Assembly (NCBI GenBank): GCA_023634235.1
Contig: JAMKCF010000002.1
Location: 1,451,001-1,515,000, forward strand
Length of the DNA stretch: 64,000 nucleotides
Source of the DNA: Pisaster brevispinus
Taxonomy: Eukaryota > Echinodermata > Asteroidea > Forcipulatida > Asteriidae
Direction: 5' to 3'
Part shown: positions 62,701 to 64,000 of the stretch, piece by piece
Layout of the letters: each line of letters begins with the position of its first letter
How positions within the stretch are numbered: position 1 is the first letter of the stretch
Program-made: the position numbers and the translations under genes
The notes under the pieces: generated by a model
The model's input: only the letters and a program-made list of their open reading frames with translations
What the model was told of the DNA's origin: nothing
Databases searched by the model: none

Positions 62701-63775
62701 GCTTCTGTTACACCAACATACTTCATTTATGCAAGTTTTTGTTGTCACTTATCCTTCGAGAAAGGCTCCTAACAGGGTTGAAACGTCAAACGTTTTTTGC
62801 TTTAAATAAATCATATTAATTAAGATGTGACTTACGTTCCACAGTCGCGACCGACGTACCCTCTTCGGCAGGCGTTACATGTTGGCCGACCGTCCGTATC
62901 AAGAACACAGGTAGGTGAAAACCTGAGAAACGATAAACACCACATCATGATATTCCAAGAGCTTTTGAATGCACCCCAACATGGTACACAAACAGATGGA
63001 CAGACGACAGATAGACAAAACTTTTCTCACTGACAACAACATATTGTAGTACAGCAATACTCGAGCAATACATAAGAAAAAACGCCTGTGTGTACATTAG
63101 GGTTAAAGGTCAGCATGTAGGAAAATAGTGAAGCAAAAAGCTTTTGTACTTTACCCTTTATTGGACAGACAAGACAAAGAATGATAGCCAGGGGCAGCTG
63201 AGAACCGCTTAATCATTTAATGTTATAAATATAGTTGTACAAGTATTTAACAAAAAAGCTGCTATAAGATCTTTTTTTTCAGTTTTTAAGAAAAGGTTCA
63301 CACTATTCCAGTTTCCCTCAAATTCATGTGAAGGCTTTTCCAATAAACTACACCACAATGAGTGAAACTGATTTGTTTATTTACATTAATAAAAGAATCA
63401 TGTTTTGTACACAGTCACCCTAAACTGTATAGAGTTAGACGTGTCACAAGATCAAAGAAGAATGAGAGGGGACCAGTTGCTCTTTGACTTTGATGCATCT
63501 TTTGCGGGTTACCATACTTCAGCACACACCTTGAGTGGATTGGCCTATTATTCCATATACTGGCACATATGAATTAGCCAATACCAGGGGTTATGAGCGG
63601 CGAGATCGATCACCCCTGGGACTGAGGTTGGAACTGAGGGTGCTTACTGGTTTGAAGGGTTGCTGAGAGGACATGCACAGGGTCTGCAGTCACCCGGGGT
63701 GCCAGACGTTGTGTCACCAAAGTACCCATCAGCACACGTCTCACAGTGCTCACCAACGGTGTTATGGAGACAGTC
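24514..63775 (-). CDS. HSPG2: perlecan (basement membrane heparan sulfate proteoglycan core protein), C-terminal part, 34 exons
   Basis: Secreted extracellular-matrix proteoglycan core; in other animals domain IV (Ig repeats) binds nidogen, fibronectin and others, and domain V (LG/EGF) binds integrins and dystroglycan and yields endorepellin. Exons, 5' to 3' on the - strand: 63648-63775, 62836-62922, 62311-62375, 61204-61376, 60893-60989, 60254-60345, 57740-57914, 56215-56487, 54441-54716, 52954-53096, 52057-52174, 51196-51356, 50069-50186, 49337-49627, 48083-48184, 47450-47644, 46976-47088, 45837-45984, 45031-45193, 44229-44326, 43257-43523, 41443-41703, 40893-41006, 39719-40054, 38741-38956, 38477-38572, 29415-29636, 28539-28783, 27563-27731, 26920-27057, 26594-26754, 25980-26050, 25070-25254, 24514-24680. 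All have GT/AG ends, phases agree throughout, and the sum is 5664 nt (1887 residues plus TGA). Order: laminin EGF, 12 Ig, LG1-EGF-EGF-LG2-EGF-EGF-LG3. The 5' part continues past the window edge. Confidence 0.96.
24862..25040 (-). mobile_element. LINE 3' fragment, family L-a, in the last perlecan intron
   Basis: The - strand frame reads SLWNSLPGACFPPSDN; it lies between exons 25070-25254 and 24514-24680, only about 30 nt from the donor of the former. Truncated. Confidence 0.8.
25375..25900 (+). mobile_element. tRNA-derived SINE (family S1), interrupted by M3
   Basis: Head: GCAGTCTGATGCACCAGACT, CAAGTTCTGG and B-box-like GTGTGGGTTCGAATCATGA. The body resumes at about 25681 (GACTACAGTTGCTTC) after the M3 insertion and runs to a weak end. 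Perlecan intron, antisense to the gene. Confidence 0.65.
25499..25673. mobile_element. MITE family M3, copy inserted in a SINE
   Basis: Inverted ends ATCAAAGCAGGCCTGTGGCT and ACCACAGGCCTGATCAGG with inner TGGAATTACGAACTCTCACC and GAGAGTTCATAATTCCA-like partner. SINE sequence runs up to it on the left (25375-25498) and resumes on the right (GACTACAGTTGCTTC). Confidence 0.75.
26122..26236. mobile_element. MITE family M2, copy 1
   Basis: Ends ACCGTGTCCAAATTGACGGC and GCCGCCAATTTGGATGCGG are inverted; the centre has GTATAGGATGTCCATAGCAA. Copy 2 is at 59062-59198. Confidence 0.7.
26920..27057 (-). CDS. HSPG2: perlecan domain V: EGF 4
   Basis: Phase 1-1 exon. Seen: RHCETEVGPCHVDQPCQNGG, CDPMGGDEYRCLCPQGF and GDHCE. 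Six EGF cysteines are present. In vertebrates proteolysis near this EGF-LG3 junction frees LG3; no cleavage motif is claimed here. Confidence 0.94.
27125..27490 (+). mobile_element. MITE family M5, copy 1 (right end damaged)
   Basis: Shares with three other copies TCTGAAAGCTTATTGATTATGA-type start, ACTAGAACCATTTTTTCTGTG, GGTTGTTACAACCCAAATTA and ATGGTTGATCACACAAAACA. The right end stops at CAGCTCTAC. Near the acceptor side of perlecan exon 26920-27057. Confidence 0.8.
27563..29636 (-). CDS. HSPG2: perlecan domain V: LG2 and EGF 3
   Basis: Exons 29415-29636, 28539-28783 and 27563-27731. LG2: NSFIAYPGLQESLRQVQIAM, GILMFNGQNAKGRGDYITL, then PAIIESTKNLTAGQWYSLV, LNLKMLMYLGGLDPMYEVP and GFKGCIAEIEIDG. 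EGF 3: LCSRNQCKNGATCTSLVDEY and CTCPPEYTG. GRGDY in LG2 is an Arg-Gly-Asp; whether it is exposed for integrin binding cannot be told from sequence. Confidence 0.95.
27820..28058 (-). mobile_element. SINE family S2, copy 1
   Basis: The - strand has a tRNA-like head: AGCTCAGTTGGTAGAGCATT and GGTTCAAATCCCGCCCCGG. The adjoining part (CATTCAACCTGTAACTGCC, GAAGCGGCAGCAGAAGGA) also occurs at 59750-59870 and, inverted, at 39055-39145. Confidence 0.75.
28964..29350 (+). mobile_element. MITE family M5, copy 2
   Basis: Left end TTAAGGGTGTAATACAG, right end CCAATCCTGTATAATACCTA. Same interior blocks as the other copies. Lies 65 nt from the exon 29415 donor end. Confidence 0.85.
30965..31195. mobile_element. 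MITE family M4-related sequence
   Basis: Contains CTGTTTAAGCTGGTAACCG, TTTGAAATTGGGCACGC next to TCCAATTTCATGGAACTGCC, and TAAGCAGTTCCCATGAAAT, all motifs of M4. Two partial copies appear joined head to head around 31083. Intron of perlecan. Confidence 0.6.
31985..32141. mobile_element. short TIR element with a G+C-rich hairpin
   Basis: ACAAATATTGACTGCT (31985) is matched by AGCAGTCAATATTTGT (32125-32140). In the centre CCCCGGAGCGGTC (32043-32055) and GACCGCTCCGGGG (32074-32086) form a perfect 13-bp stem around an 18-nt loop that itself contains TTTTCCCGGGAAAA. Perlecan intron. Confidence 0.75.
33604..33984 (+). mobile_element. MITE family M5, copy 3 (intact ends)
   Basis: TAAAGGTATTATACAGGATT at the left and AATCCTGTATAATACCTTTA at the right are inverted repeats of about 22 bp. 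No coding. Best guide to the element borders. Confidence 0.88.
35561..35620 (-). CDS. HSPG2: candidate alternative (cassette) exon of perlecan with acidic Ser-Gly segment
   Basis: A 60-nt stretch on the - strand, bounded by TTTACCAG and GTATTT. It starts and ends in phase 1, exactly what the flanking exons 38477-38572 and 29415-29636 need. Inclusion adds 20 residues containing DDSDINMGSGQHG, a Ser-Gly next to acidic residues and so a potential glycosaminoglycan attachment site, placed between the EGF pair and LG2. No stop arises. Donor and acceptor are weaker than in constitutive exons, as expected for regulated splicing but also for a chance match. The tract looks unlike the A+T-rich intron around it. 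Transcript evidence is absent. Confidence 0.5.
35995..36075 (+). pseudogene. tRNA-like sequence (SINE head or tRNA pseudogene)
   Basis: GCTCGGTGGTCTAGTGGTAA is A-box like and CTGGGTTTGAATGCAATCC is B-box like with a defect in the T loop. The acceptor ends do not pair properly, so a working tRNA is unlikely. Confidence 0.55.
37012..37328 (+). mobile_element. tRNA-derived SINE (family S1), well preserved head
   Basis: TAGCAAAGTGGTTAAGAGCA is A-box like and GGGTTCGAGTCCCGG is B-box like; the head is tRNA-Leu-like in layout. The tail has CAGTGATTAAGTTCACTTAT and ACTTGGTTTCATTACC, which recurs inverted at about 24750-24835 and near 28920 and 44820. Not a functional tRNA because the stems do not pair fully. 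Confidence 0.8.
37655..38020. promoter_or_regulatory. cluster of octamer-like ATGCAAAT motifs in a perlecan intron
   Basis: ATATGCAAATGA occurs at about 37660 and 37960, TATGCAAATTTG near 38006, and three tandem copies of TGCATATTCATGACTAA-type lie at 37701-37741. These resemble POU-factor sites. Enhancer activity is only a suggestion; A+T-rich sequence produces such words by chance. Confidence 0.3.
38102..38308. mobile_element. MITE family M3, near-complete palindrome
   Basis: Ends AGTTTAAAGGGG and CCCCTTTAAACT are inverted, followed inward by TGTGGCTGAACATGGAA and its complement. Most of the 207 bp can fold on itself. It lies 168 nt from exon 38477 on the donor side. Confidence 0.85.
38477..38956 (-). 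CDS. HSPG2: perlecan domain V: LG1 end and EGF pair 1
   Basis: Exon 38741-38956 carries the LG1 tail (CISQFIISGQKIYLG) and EGF CPTCDINPCRNGGVCQEAS with CQCQSGYTGMQCD. Exon 38477-38572 carries the second EGF, CNLGYCEEDPG and CICPPGRSGNHC. The second EGF has shortened early loops. The next constitutive exon is 8.8 kb away, the largest intron here. Confidence 0.94.
39050..39148 (+). mobile_element. SINE family S2, partial copy, opposite orientation
   Basis: CTGCTGCCGCTTCCCAGGTT, GTGTGATCCCAGGCTACACG and GGTTGAATGGCTTCTGACT are complements of the S2 body. The tRNA-like head is missing. Confidence 0.7.
39719..41006 (-). CDS. HSPG2: perlecan domain V: laminin G-like domain LG1 (main exons)
   Basis: Exons 40893-41006 and 39719-40054; the last strand of LG1 is in exon 38741-38956. 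Seen: VSYISFPPLHNSYLKFD, GLILYNGQTMEGDKGDYVAF, FELGSGPATLTSQQPL, GQWHTVRLYRSKRFGSM, and KLYLGGVRDFEMVP, then GFIGCISQF. This matches the LG1 pattern of perlecan and agrin. LG domains of perlecan bind integrin and alpha-dystroglycan. Confidence 0.95.
40326..40455. mobile_element. MITE family M1, copy 2, in a perlecan intron
   Basis: Begins CACCCCTTGCATATGACGA and ends CAATGCAAGGGGGTCTA. Shares GAGCTATCATTGGCTGAGAG and CATGGCAGCC with copy 3. Confidence 0.75.
41168..41400 (+). mobile_element. SINE S1 3' part
   Basis: GAGCAAGGCACTTAACCATA at the start and GTGCGCTATATAAGAACC at the end match the body and tail of the 61876 copy. The head is missing. Confidence 0.65.
41443..41703 (-). CDS. HSPG2: perlecan Ig domain 12, last before domain V
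   Basis: Phase 1-1 exon. Seen: VEFTCVATGFPPPLTTWYK and DEGVYICSSTNQRGTSEF. The donor used is GTAGAC after GTTGGAG; it gives the phase needed for the LG1 exon. Confidence 0.94.
43257..43523 (-). CDS. HSPG2: perlecan Ig domain 11 (single exon)
   Basis: Phase 1-1 exon. Seen: VTFECKARGDPEPVIQWSR and DAGTYLCTATNIVGSQTS. Complete I-set pattern. Confidence 0.95.
43762..44106 (+). mobile_element. MITE family M5, copy 4
   Basis: Left end TTAAAGGTATTGTACAGGA, right end CCAATCCTGTATAAAACCGT. Interior blocks as in copy 2, with a deletion in the middle. Confidence 0.85.
44229..45193 (-). CDS. HSPG2: perlecan Ig domain 10 (two exons)
   Basis: Exons 45031-45193 and 44229-44326, joined in phase 2. Seen: VEFMCQATGTPPPVIIWEKEE and DEGRYICTANSTAGSS. 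The 5' end and acceptor of the first exon are copied in a 104-bp tandem duplication directly upstream (45277-45379). Confidence 0.94.
44590..44880 (+). mobile_element. SINE-like element S3
   Basis: CCCCGGTTCGAATCCCACTG is B-box like; the body has CATGGGCTCTCCCTGGAATA and the tail TAGTGATTAAGTTTGC followed by CACAACCAGAATTAATAAA. The tail resembles that of S1 at 37280. Lies between the two Ig domain 10 exons. Confidence 0.65.
45173..45379. repeat. 104-bp tandem duplication covering a perlecan splice acceptor
   Basis: GGACTGTGACAGTTGGTGGA at 45173 recurs at 45277, and the following about 100 bp are almost identical (few mismatches, such as GTGTAG versus GTTTAG). The unit includes the first 21 nt of exon 45031-45193 and its acceptor region, so a second copy of the splice acceptor lies upstream. 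Confidence 0.92.
45837..47088 (-). CDS. HSPG2: perlecan Ig domain 9 (two exons)
   Basis: Exons 46976-47088 and 45837-45984, joined in phase 0 right after EWQK. Seen: IRIQCLAEGTLPMTYEWQK and DTGEYICTASNTAGN. Complete Ig pattern. Confidence 0.94.
46145..46295 (+). mobile_element. relic of a non-LTR retrotransposon 3' end
   Basis: The + frame reads RKTCYPDTITKDTNLNLNET, MRDKATWHHFVKAAST and a stop, followed by GATGATGATGATTG. This looks like the C-terminus and tail of an RTE-type element. It is in the intron between the Ig domain 9 exons. Confidence 0.55.
47450..48184 (-). CDS. HSPG2: perlecan Ig domain 8 (two exons)
   Basis: Exons 48083-48184 and 47450-47644. Seen: AQFSCRASN (split codon at the junction), YTITWRRLIG, and YSGQYYCIIQTAFGAEYG. 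Here the intron follows the B-strand Cys and is phase 1, unlike the phase 0 split of several neighbours. Confidence 0.93.
49162..49310. mobile_element. MITE family M1, copy 3, in a perlecan intron
   Basis: Begins ATAGACCCCTCACATTTGAC and ends CCAATGCAAGGGGATCTATA, ending 27 nt before the exon 49337 donor end. Contains TGACGTCACAAG, ATCATTGGCTGAG and AAAGATGGCAGCC. Confidence 0.8.
49337..49627 (-). CDS. HSPG2: perlecan Ig domain 7 (single exon)
   Basis: Phase 1-1 exon. Seen: AILECVATGQPMPSVQWMK and DAGSYMCRAENAVGFHEKEL. The stretch between C strand and F strand is longer than in neighbouring domains (VYEPVARNELGLASESEG), giving an enlarged loop. Confidence 0.94.
49711..49994. mobile_element. 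MITE family M4, copy 1
   Basis: Ends GGGCCCAACTTCATAGAGCT and AGCGCTATGAAATTGGGCCC are inverted. Interior repeats of GTGCTTACTG and GCTAACC. It is followed 75 nt later by the exon 50069 donor end. Confidence 0.85.
50069..51356 (-). CDS. HSPG2: perlecan Ig domain 6 (two exons)
   Basis: Exons 51196-51356 and 50069-50186, joined in phase 0. Seen: IQFQCRATGLPIPNVYWSR and EQGSYICTANSTAGS. The NST after the F-strand Cys is a potential N-glycosylation sequon; the same CTANSTAGS occurs in Ig domain 10. Confidence 0.94.
50395..50715 (+). repeat. dispersed repeat R1, copy in perlecan intron
   Basis: Second copy of the family at 6530-6840, ending CTCAAAATAGTTTCTAC and CTGCAGTGCCTTCTCACC, a tail also seen near 17953-18000 in OAS 2 intron 3. 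Confidence 0.7.
50759..50985. repeat. dispersed repeat R3, copy 1
   Basis: TGAGGGCTACACTTAACTG, TTTGGGCTGTC, GGCACGTTGCCACCTACTC, GAAACAGGGTTACCCCCTTC and GGCTGGTAGAGCAGAATGCA all recur in the same order at 57378-57605. Confidence 0.85.
50985..51068 (-). mobile_element. SINE S1 head, reverse orientation
   Basis: GGGATTCGAACCCACACTCT is the reverse complement of the S1 B-box region; CACGTTTCATGACC flanks it. It directly follows repeat R3 (50759-50985). Confidence 0.65.
51403..51588. mobile_element. MITE family M4, copy 2
   Basis: Starts GGGCCCAATTTCATTGAGCT and ends CAGTGAAAATGGACCC; carries GGTACATGAGGGAATGGTAT. It begins only 47 nt upstream of the exon 51196-51356 acceptor. Confidence 0.75.
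51640..51880 (-). mobile_element. SINE S1-like body and tail, reverse orientation
   Basis: AACCTTATAAGG, TACAAGGTGCTGGGGCGCAT and CAGCAGCCACTGC are reverse complements of the body at 62040-62130; the A+T end lies near 51650. Confidence 0.6.
52057..53096 (-). CDS. HSPG2: perlecan Ig domain 5 (two exons)
   Basis: Exons 52954-53096 and 52057-52174, joined in phase 0. Seen: VLRCIVSGTPTPTVTWSRRG and SDADFYTCRADNSRGY. Both Cys and the Trp are present. Confidence 0.94.
53335..54278. mobile_element. 944-bp TIR element, no transposase recognised
   Basis: The ends TACCGTAATTTTCGGATTAT and ATAATCCGAAAATTACGGTA are perfect inverted repeats. Inside both ends are further GCGGTTTATACGCC copies (subterminal repeats). 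A short tandem repeat of GATTGGCCGTTGAT type lies at 53694-53755. The longest frames (about 75 codons) show no known domain. Intron before Ig domain 5. Confidence 0.88.
54441..54716 (-). CDS. HSPG2: perlecan Ig domain 4 (single exon)
   Basis: Phase 1-1 exon. Seen: RAVLYCTASGDPPPVVTWSR, then DQGVYICTATNAIGSQSG. Complete I-set pattern. A small MITE with 26-bp inverted ends sits 74 nt upstream of its acceptor. Confidence 0.95.
54790..54954. mobile_element. 165-bp MITE with perfect 26-bp inverted ends
   Basis: Positions 54790-54815 and 54929-54954 are perfect complements (start AGAAGTAACTATAAATACTA). The centre contains GGCTCTGAAAAGAGCC (hairpin) and GGCGTTTCGAAC. It sits 74 nt from the exon 54441-54716 acceptor. 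Confidence 0.88.
55128..55375. mobile_element. TIR-like element related to the one at 15328
   Basis: CGCCGTATTTTTGACCACGT (55137) and the right partner GCGGTCAAAAATTTGGTC (55337) are imperfect inverted repeats; GAGGGCG and CGCCCTC are mirrored. The left end matches CGCCGTATTTTTCACCGCGT in OAS 2 intron 1. Confidence 0.6.
56215..56487 (-). CDS. HSPG2: perlecan Ig domain 3 (single exon)
   Basis: Single phase 1-1 exon. Seen: TPTVRIEPRFIEAEEGD, IEFSCIADGNPSPELSW, and EAEYFCEAVNSEGSASY. A full I-set domain with both Cys and the core Trp. Single-exon phase 1-1 modules can duplicate without a frameshift. Confidence 0.95.
56697..57230. repeat. minisatellite, 10 units of 50 or 54 bp
   Basis: CAGATTGCTGTCAGACC marks units at 56713, 56763, 56817, 56871, 56921, 56971, 57026, 57080, 57130 and 57184. 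Two unit types alternate: a 50-bp type with CCCCATAAAGTTAAGG and a 54-bp type with CCCCGTAAACTGGGTTGAGG. It lies in the intron before perlecan Ig domain 3. The long open frames across it are a by-product of the repeat. Confidence 0.95.
57378..57605. repeat. dispersed repeat R3, copy 2
   Basis: Same order of blocks as 50759-50985, with about 10-15% differences by eye. It lies 130 nt from exon 57740. Not coding. Confidence 0.85.
57740..60345 (-). CDS. HSPG2: perlecan Ig domain 2
   Basis: Exons 60254-60345 and 57740-57914, joined in phase 0 inside the domain. Key residues: VEFVCRGIS (B-strand Cys), LAWARQGGSLP (C-strand Trp), DQGIYVCTGSN (F-strand Cys). The 2.3-kb intron between them holds an MITE, SINE copies and a purine tract. 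Confidence 0.92.
58490..58578 (+). repeat. purine-rich (GAAAAA)n tract
   Basis: Runs of AAAGAAAAAGAAAAAG between 58500 and 58575 on the + strand (polypyrimidine on the perlecan coding strand). Intronic. Confidence 0.9.
59062..59198. mobile_element. MITE family M2, copy 2
   Basis: Ends GCCGTGTCCGAATT and AATTCGGACATGGC are 14-bp inverted repeats (one mismatch); the centre is AAGTATAGGACATCCTTAGC. Lies in the intron between the Ig domain 2 exons. Confidence 0.75.
59590..59875 (-). mobile_element. SINE family S2, copy 2, with a duplicated head
   Basis: The head is present twice in tandem: GGGACTTGAACCAACGACCT (59599) and GAGACTTGAACCTGCGACCT (59662), each before GGATTAA. The body then runs TGTCAATATCTTTGTTC, CCATTCAACCTGTAACTGCC. 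Confidence 0.75.
60480..60790 (+). mobile_element. LINE 3' fragment, family L-a, antisense in a perlecan intron
   Basis: The + strand frame contains SACSHPYTIVLLRCRTKSHS, SLWNSLPGACFPPSYNLDCY and KRNINSYF. Best preserved of the three copies. Confidence 0.82.
60893..61376 (-). CDS. HSPG2: perlecan Ig domain 1 of the window, lacking canonical cysteines
   Basis: Exons 61204-61376 and 60893-60989. The fold pattern is Ig-like: EREPIITISPSELS, then YWIRADGRPLPQNA, then LQASDAGIYIFVARNQFGTS. The B-strand position where Cys is expected reads YIRVSIQ, and the F-strand position, usually YxC, reads YIFVA. Both disulfide cysteines are therefore absent together. Reading frame and phases (in 2, out 1) are intact. 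Confidence 0.85.
61411..61690. repeat. M4-like sequence with a 77-bp tandem duplication
   Basis: ACCAGCCAACAT followed by AAGTGTGGCTGG occurs at 61441 and 61518, each after an AAGAAAAAA-rich lead. Then GCTTAGCATACAAA and GGCAGACCTATGGAATGGGG resemble M4 interior and end. It is just upstream of the exon 61204-61376 acceptor. Confidence 0.55.
61876..62230 (+). mobile_element. tRNA-derived SINE (family S1), long copy
   Basis: ACTCAAGCTGTGGTGTTTCT, GTGTGGGTTCGAGTCCCAG, then a body with CGGTTGGGACGTTAAGCC and the tail GTGCGCTATATAAGATTATA. In the intron between the last laminin EGF exon and Ig domain 1. Confidence 0.8.
62311..63775 (-). CDS. HSPG2: perlecan: laminin-type EGF region (3 exons)
   Basis: Exons 63648-63775, 62836-62922 and 62311-62375. 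The translation has the laminin EGF spacing: GEHCETCADGYFGDTT, CRPCACPLSNPSNQ, then FSPTCVLDTDG, CNACRRGYVGRDC, and CAPGFEGNPRISGGSC. This matches the last laminin EGF repeats before the Ig array (domain III to IV junction) in perlecan. The first exon begins in phase 0 and needs a further upstream exon outside the window. Confidence 0.93.
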
Positions 63776-64000
63776 CTGTATAAAAATCAAAATAACTAAA
63801 TCAGATGAACACAAAGATTTGGCTCCAAGACCTCCAGCAGACATTATTAGTTATCACACAAGTGCAAGTGGAATACAGACAAATATAGCCCTTCTGCATC
63901 CAATATCCTTTGAGATCAAAGTCTGAGTTGGACACGAGGCGTAAATGTGCTATATTATTCCATATTCCACGGGCGGGAGGGATCAGCTTCAGTCTTCAGT

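Overview
This is a eukaryotic, intron-rich, repeat-rich window of animal nuclear DNA. Two gene families can be read with confidence: 2'-5'-oligoadenylate synthase (OAS) genes on the + strand and the C-terminal part of a perlecan (HSPG2-type) gene on the - strand. A perlecan with many Ig domains, TTAGGG-type telomeric repeats, OAS genes and many short SINE/MITE repeats suggest an invertebrate deuterostome. An echinoderm is my best guess, but the species is inference only.

Layout. From 1 to about 6.2 kb there is no supported gene, but several structured repeats: an A+T-rich palindrome pair (720-814), an 0.8-kb foldback element with 42-bp subrepeats (949-1757), a short TIR element (about 1965-2141), a 21-bp tandem repeat with YY1-like cores (2881-2951), and an interstitial (TTAGGG)n array enclosed in an inverted repeat (4798-5084). 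From 6.2 to 18.3 kb lie two four-exon OAS-like genes in the same orientation, both with GGSLGKGT, the paired Asp of the SDxD motif and the third Asp. They share phases at all three introns, as expected of paralogues, and are separated by retrotransposon debris. From 18.3 to 24.5 kb I see no gene, only dispersed elements.

From 63.8 kb down to 24.5 kb runs the 3' part of the perlecan gene. I could place 34 constitutive exons plus one candidate cassette exon, and every splice phase agrees: laminin-type EGF, 12 Ig domains, then LG1-EGF-EGF-LG2-EGF-EGF-LG3 and a stop codon. This is the classic perlecan domain IV-V order. The window encodes 1,887 residues of the protein (1,907 with the cassette); the 5' end lies beyond 64,000.

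The OAS genes (antiviral nucleotidyltransferases) and perlecan (basement-membrane proteoglycan) converge tail to tail but have no evident functional link. The most interesting points are a 60-nt phase-matched candidate exon encoding an acidic Ser-Gly segment between the EGF pair and LG2, an Ig domain lacking both canonical cysteines, a tandem duplication copying a perlecan splice acceptor, several MITE families carrying CRE, CCAAT and YY1-like motifs, and the telomeric array inside an inverted repeat. I found no bacterial-type operon, CRISPR array, rRNA gene or functional tRNA gene.
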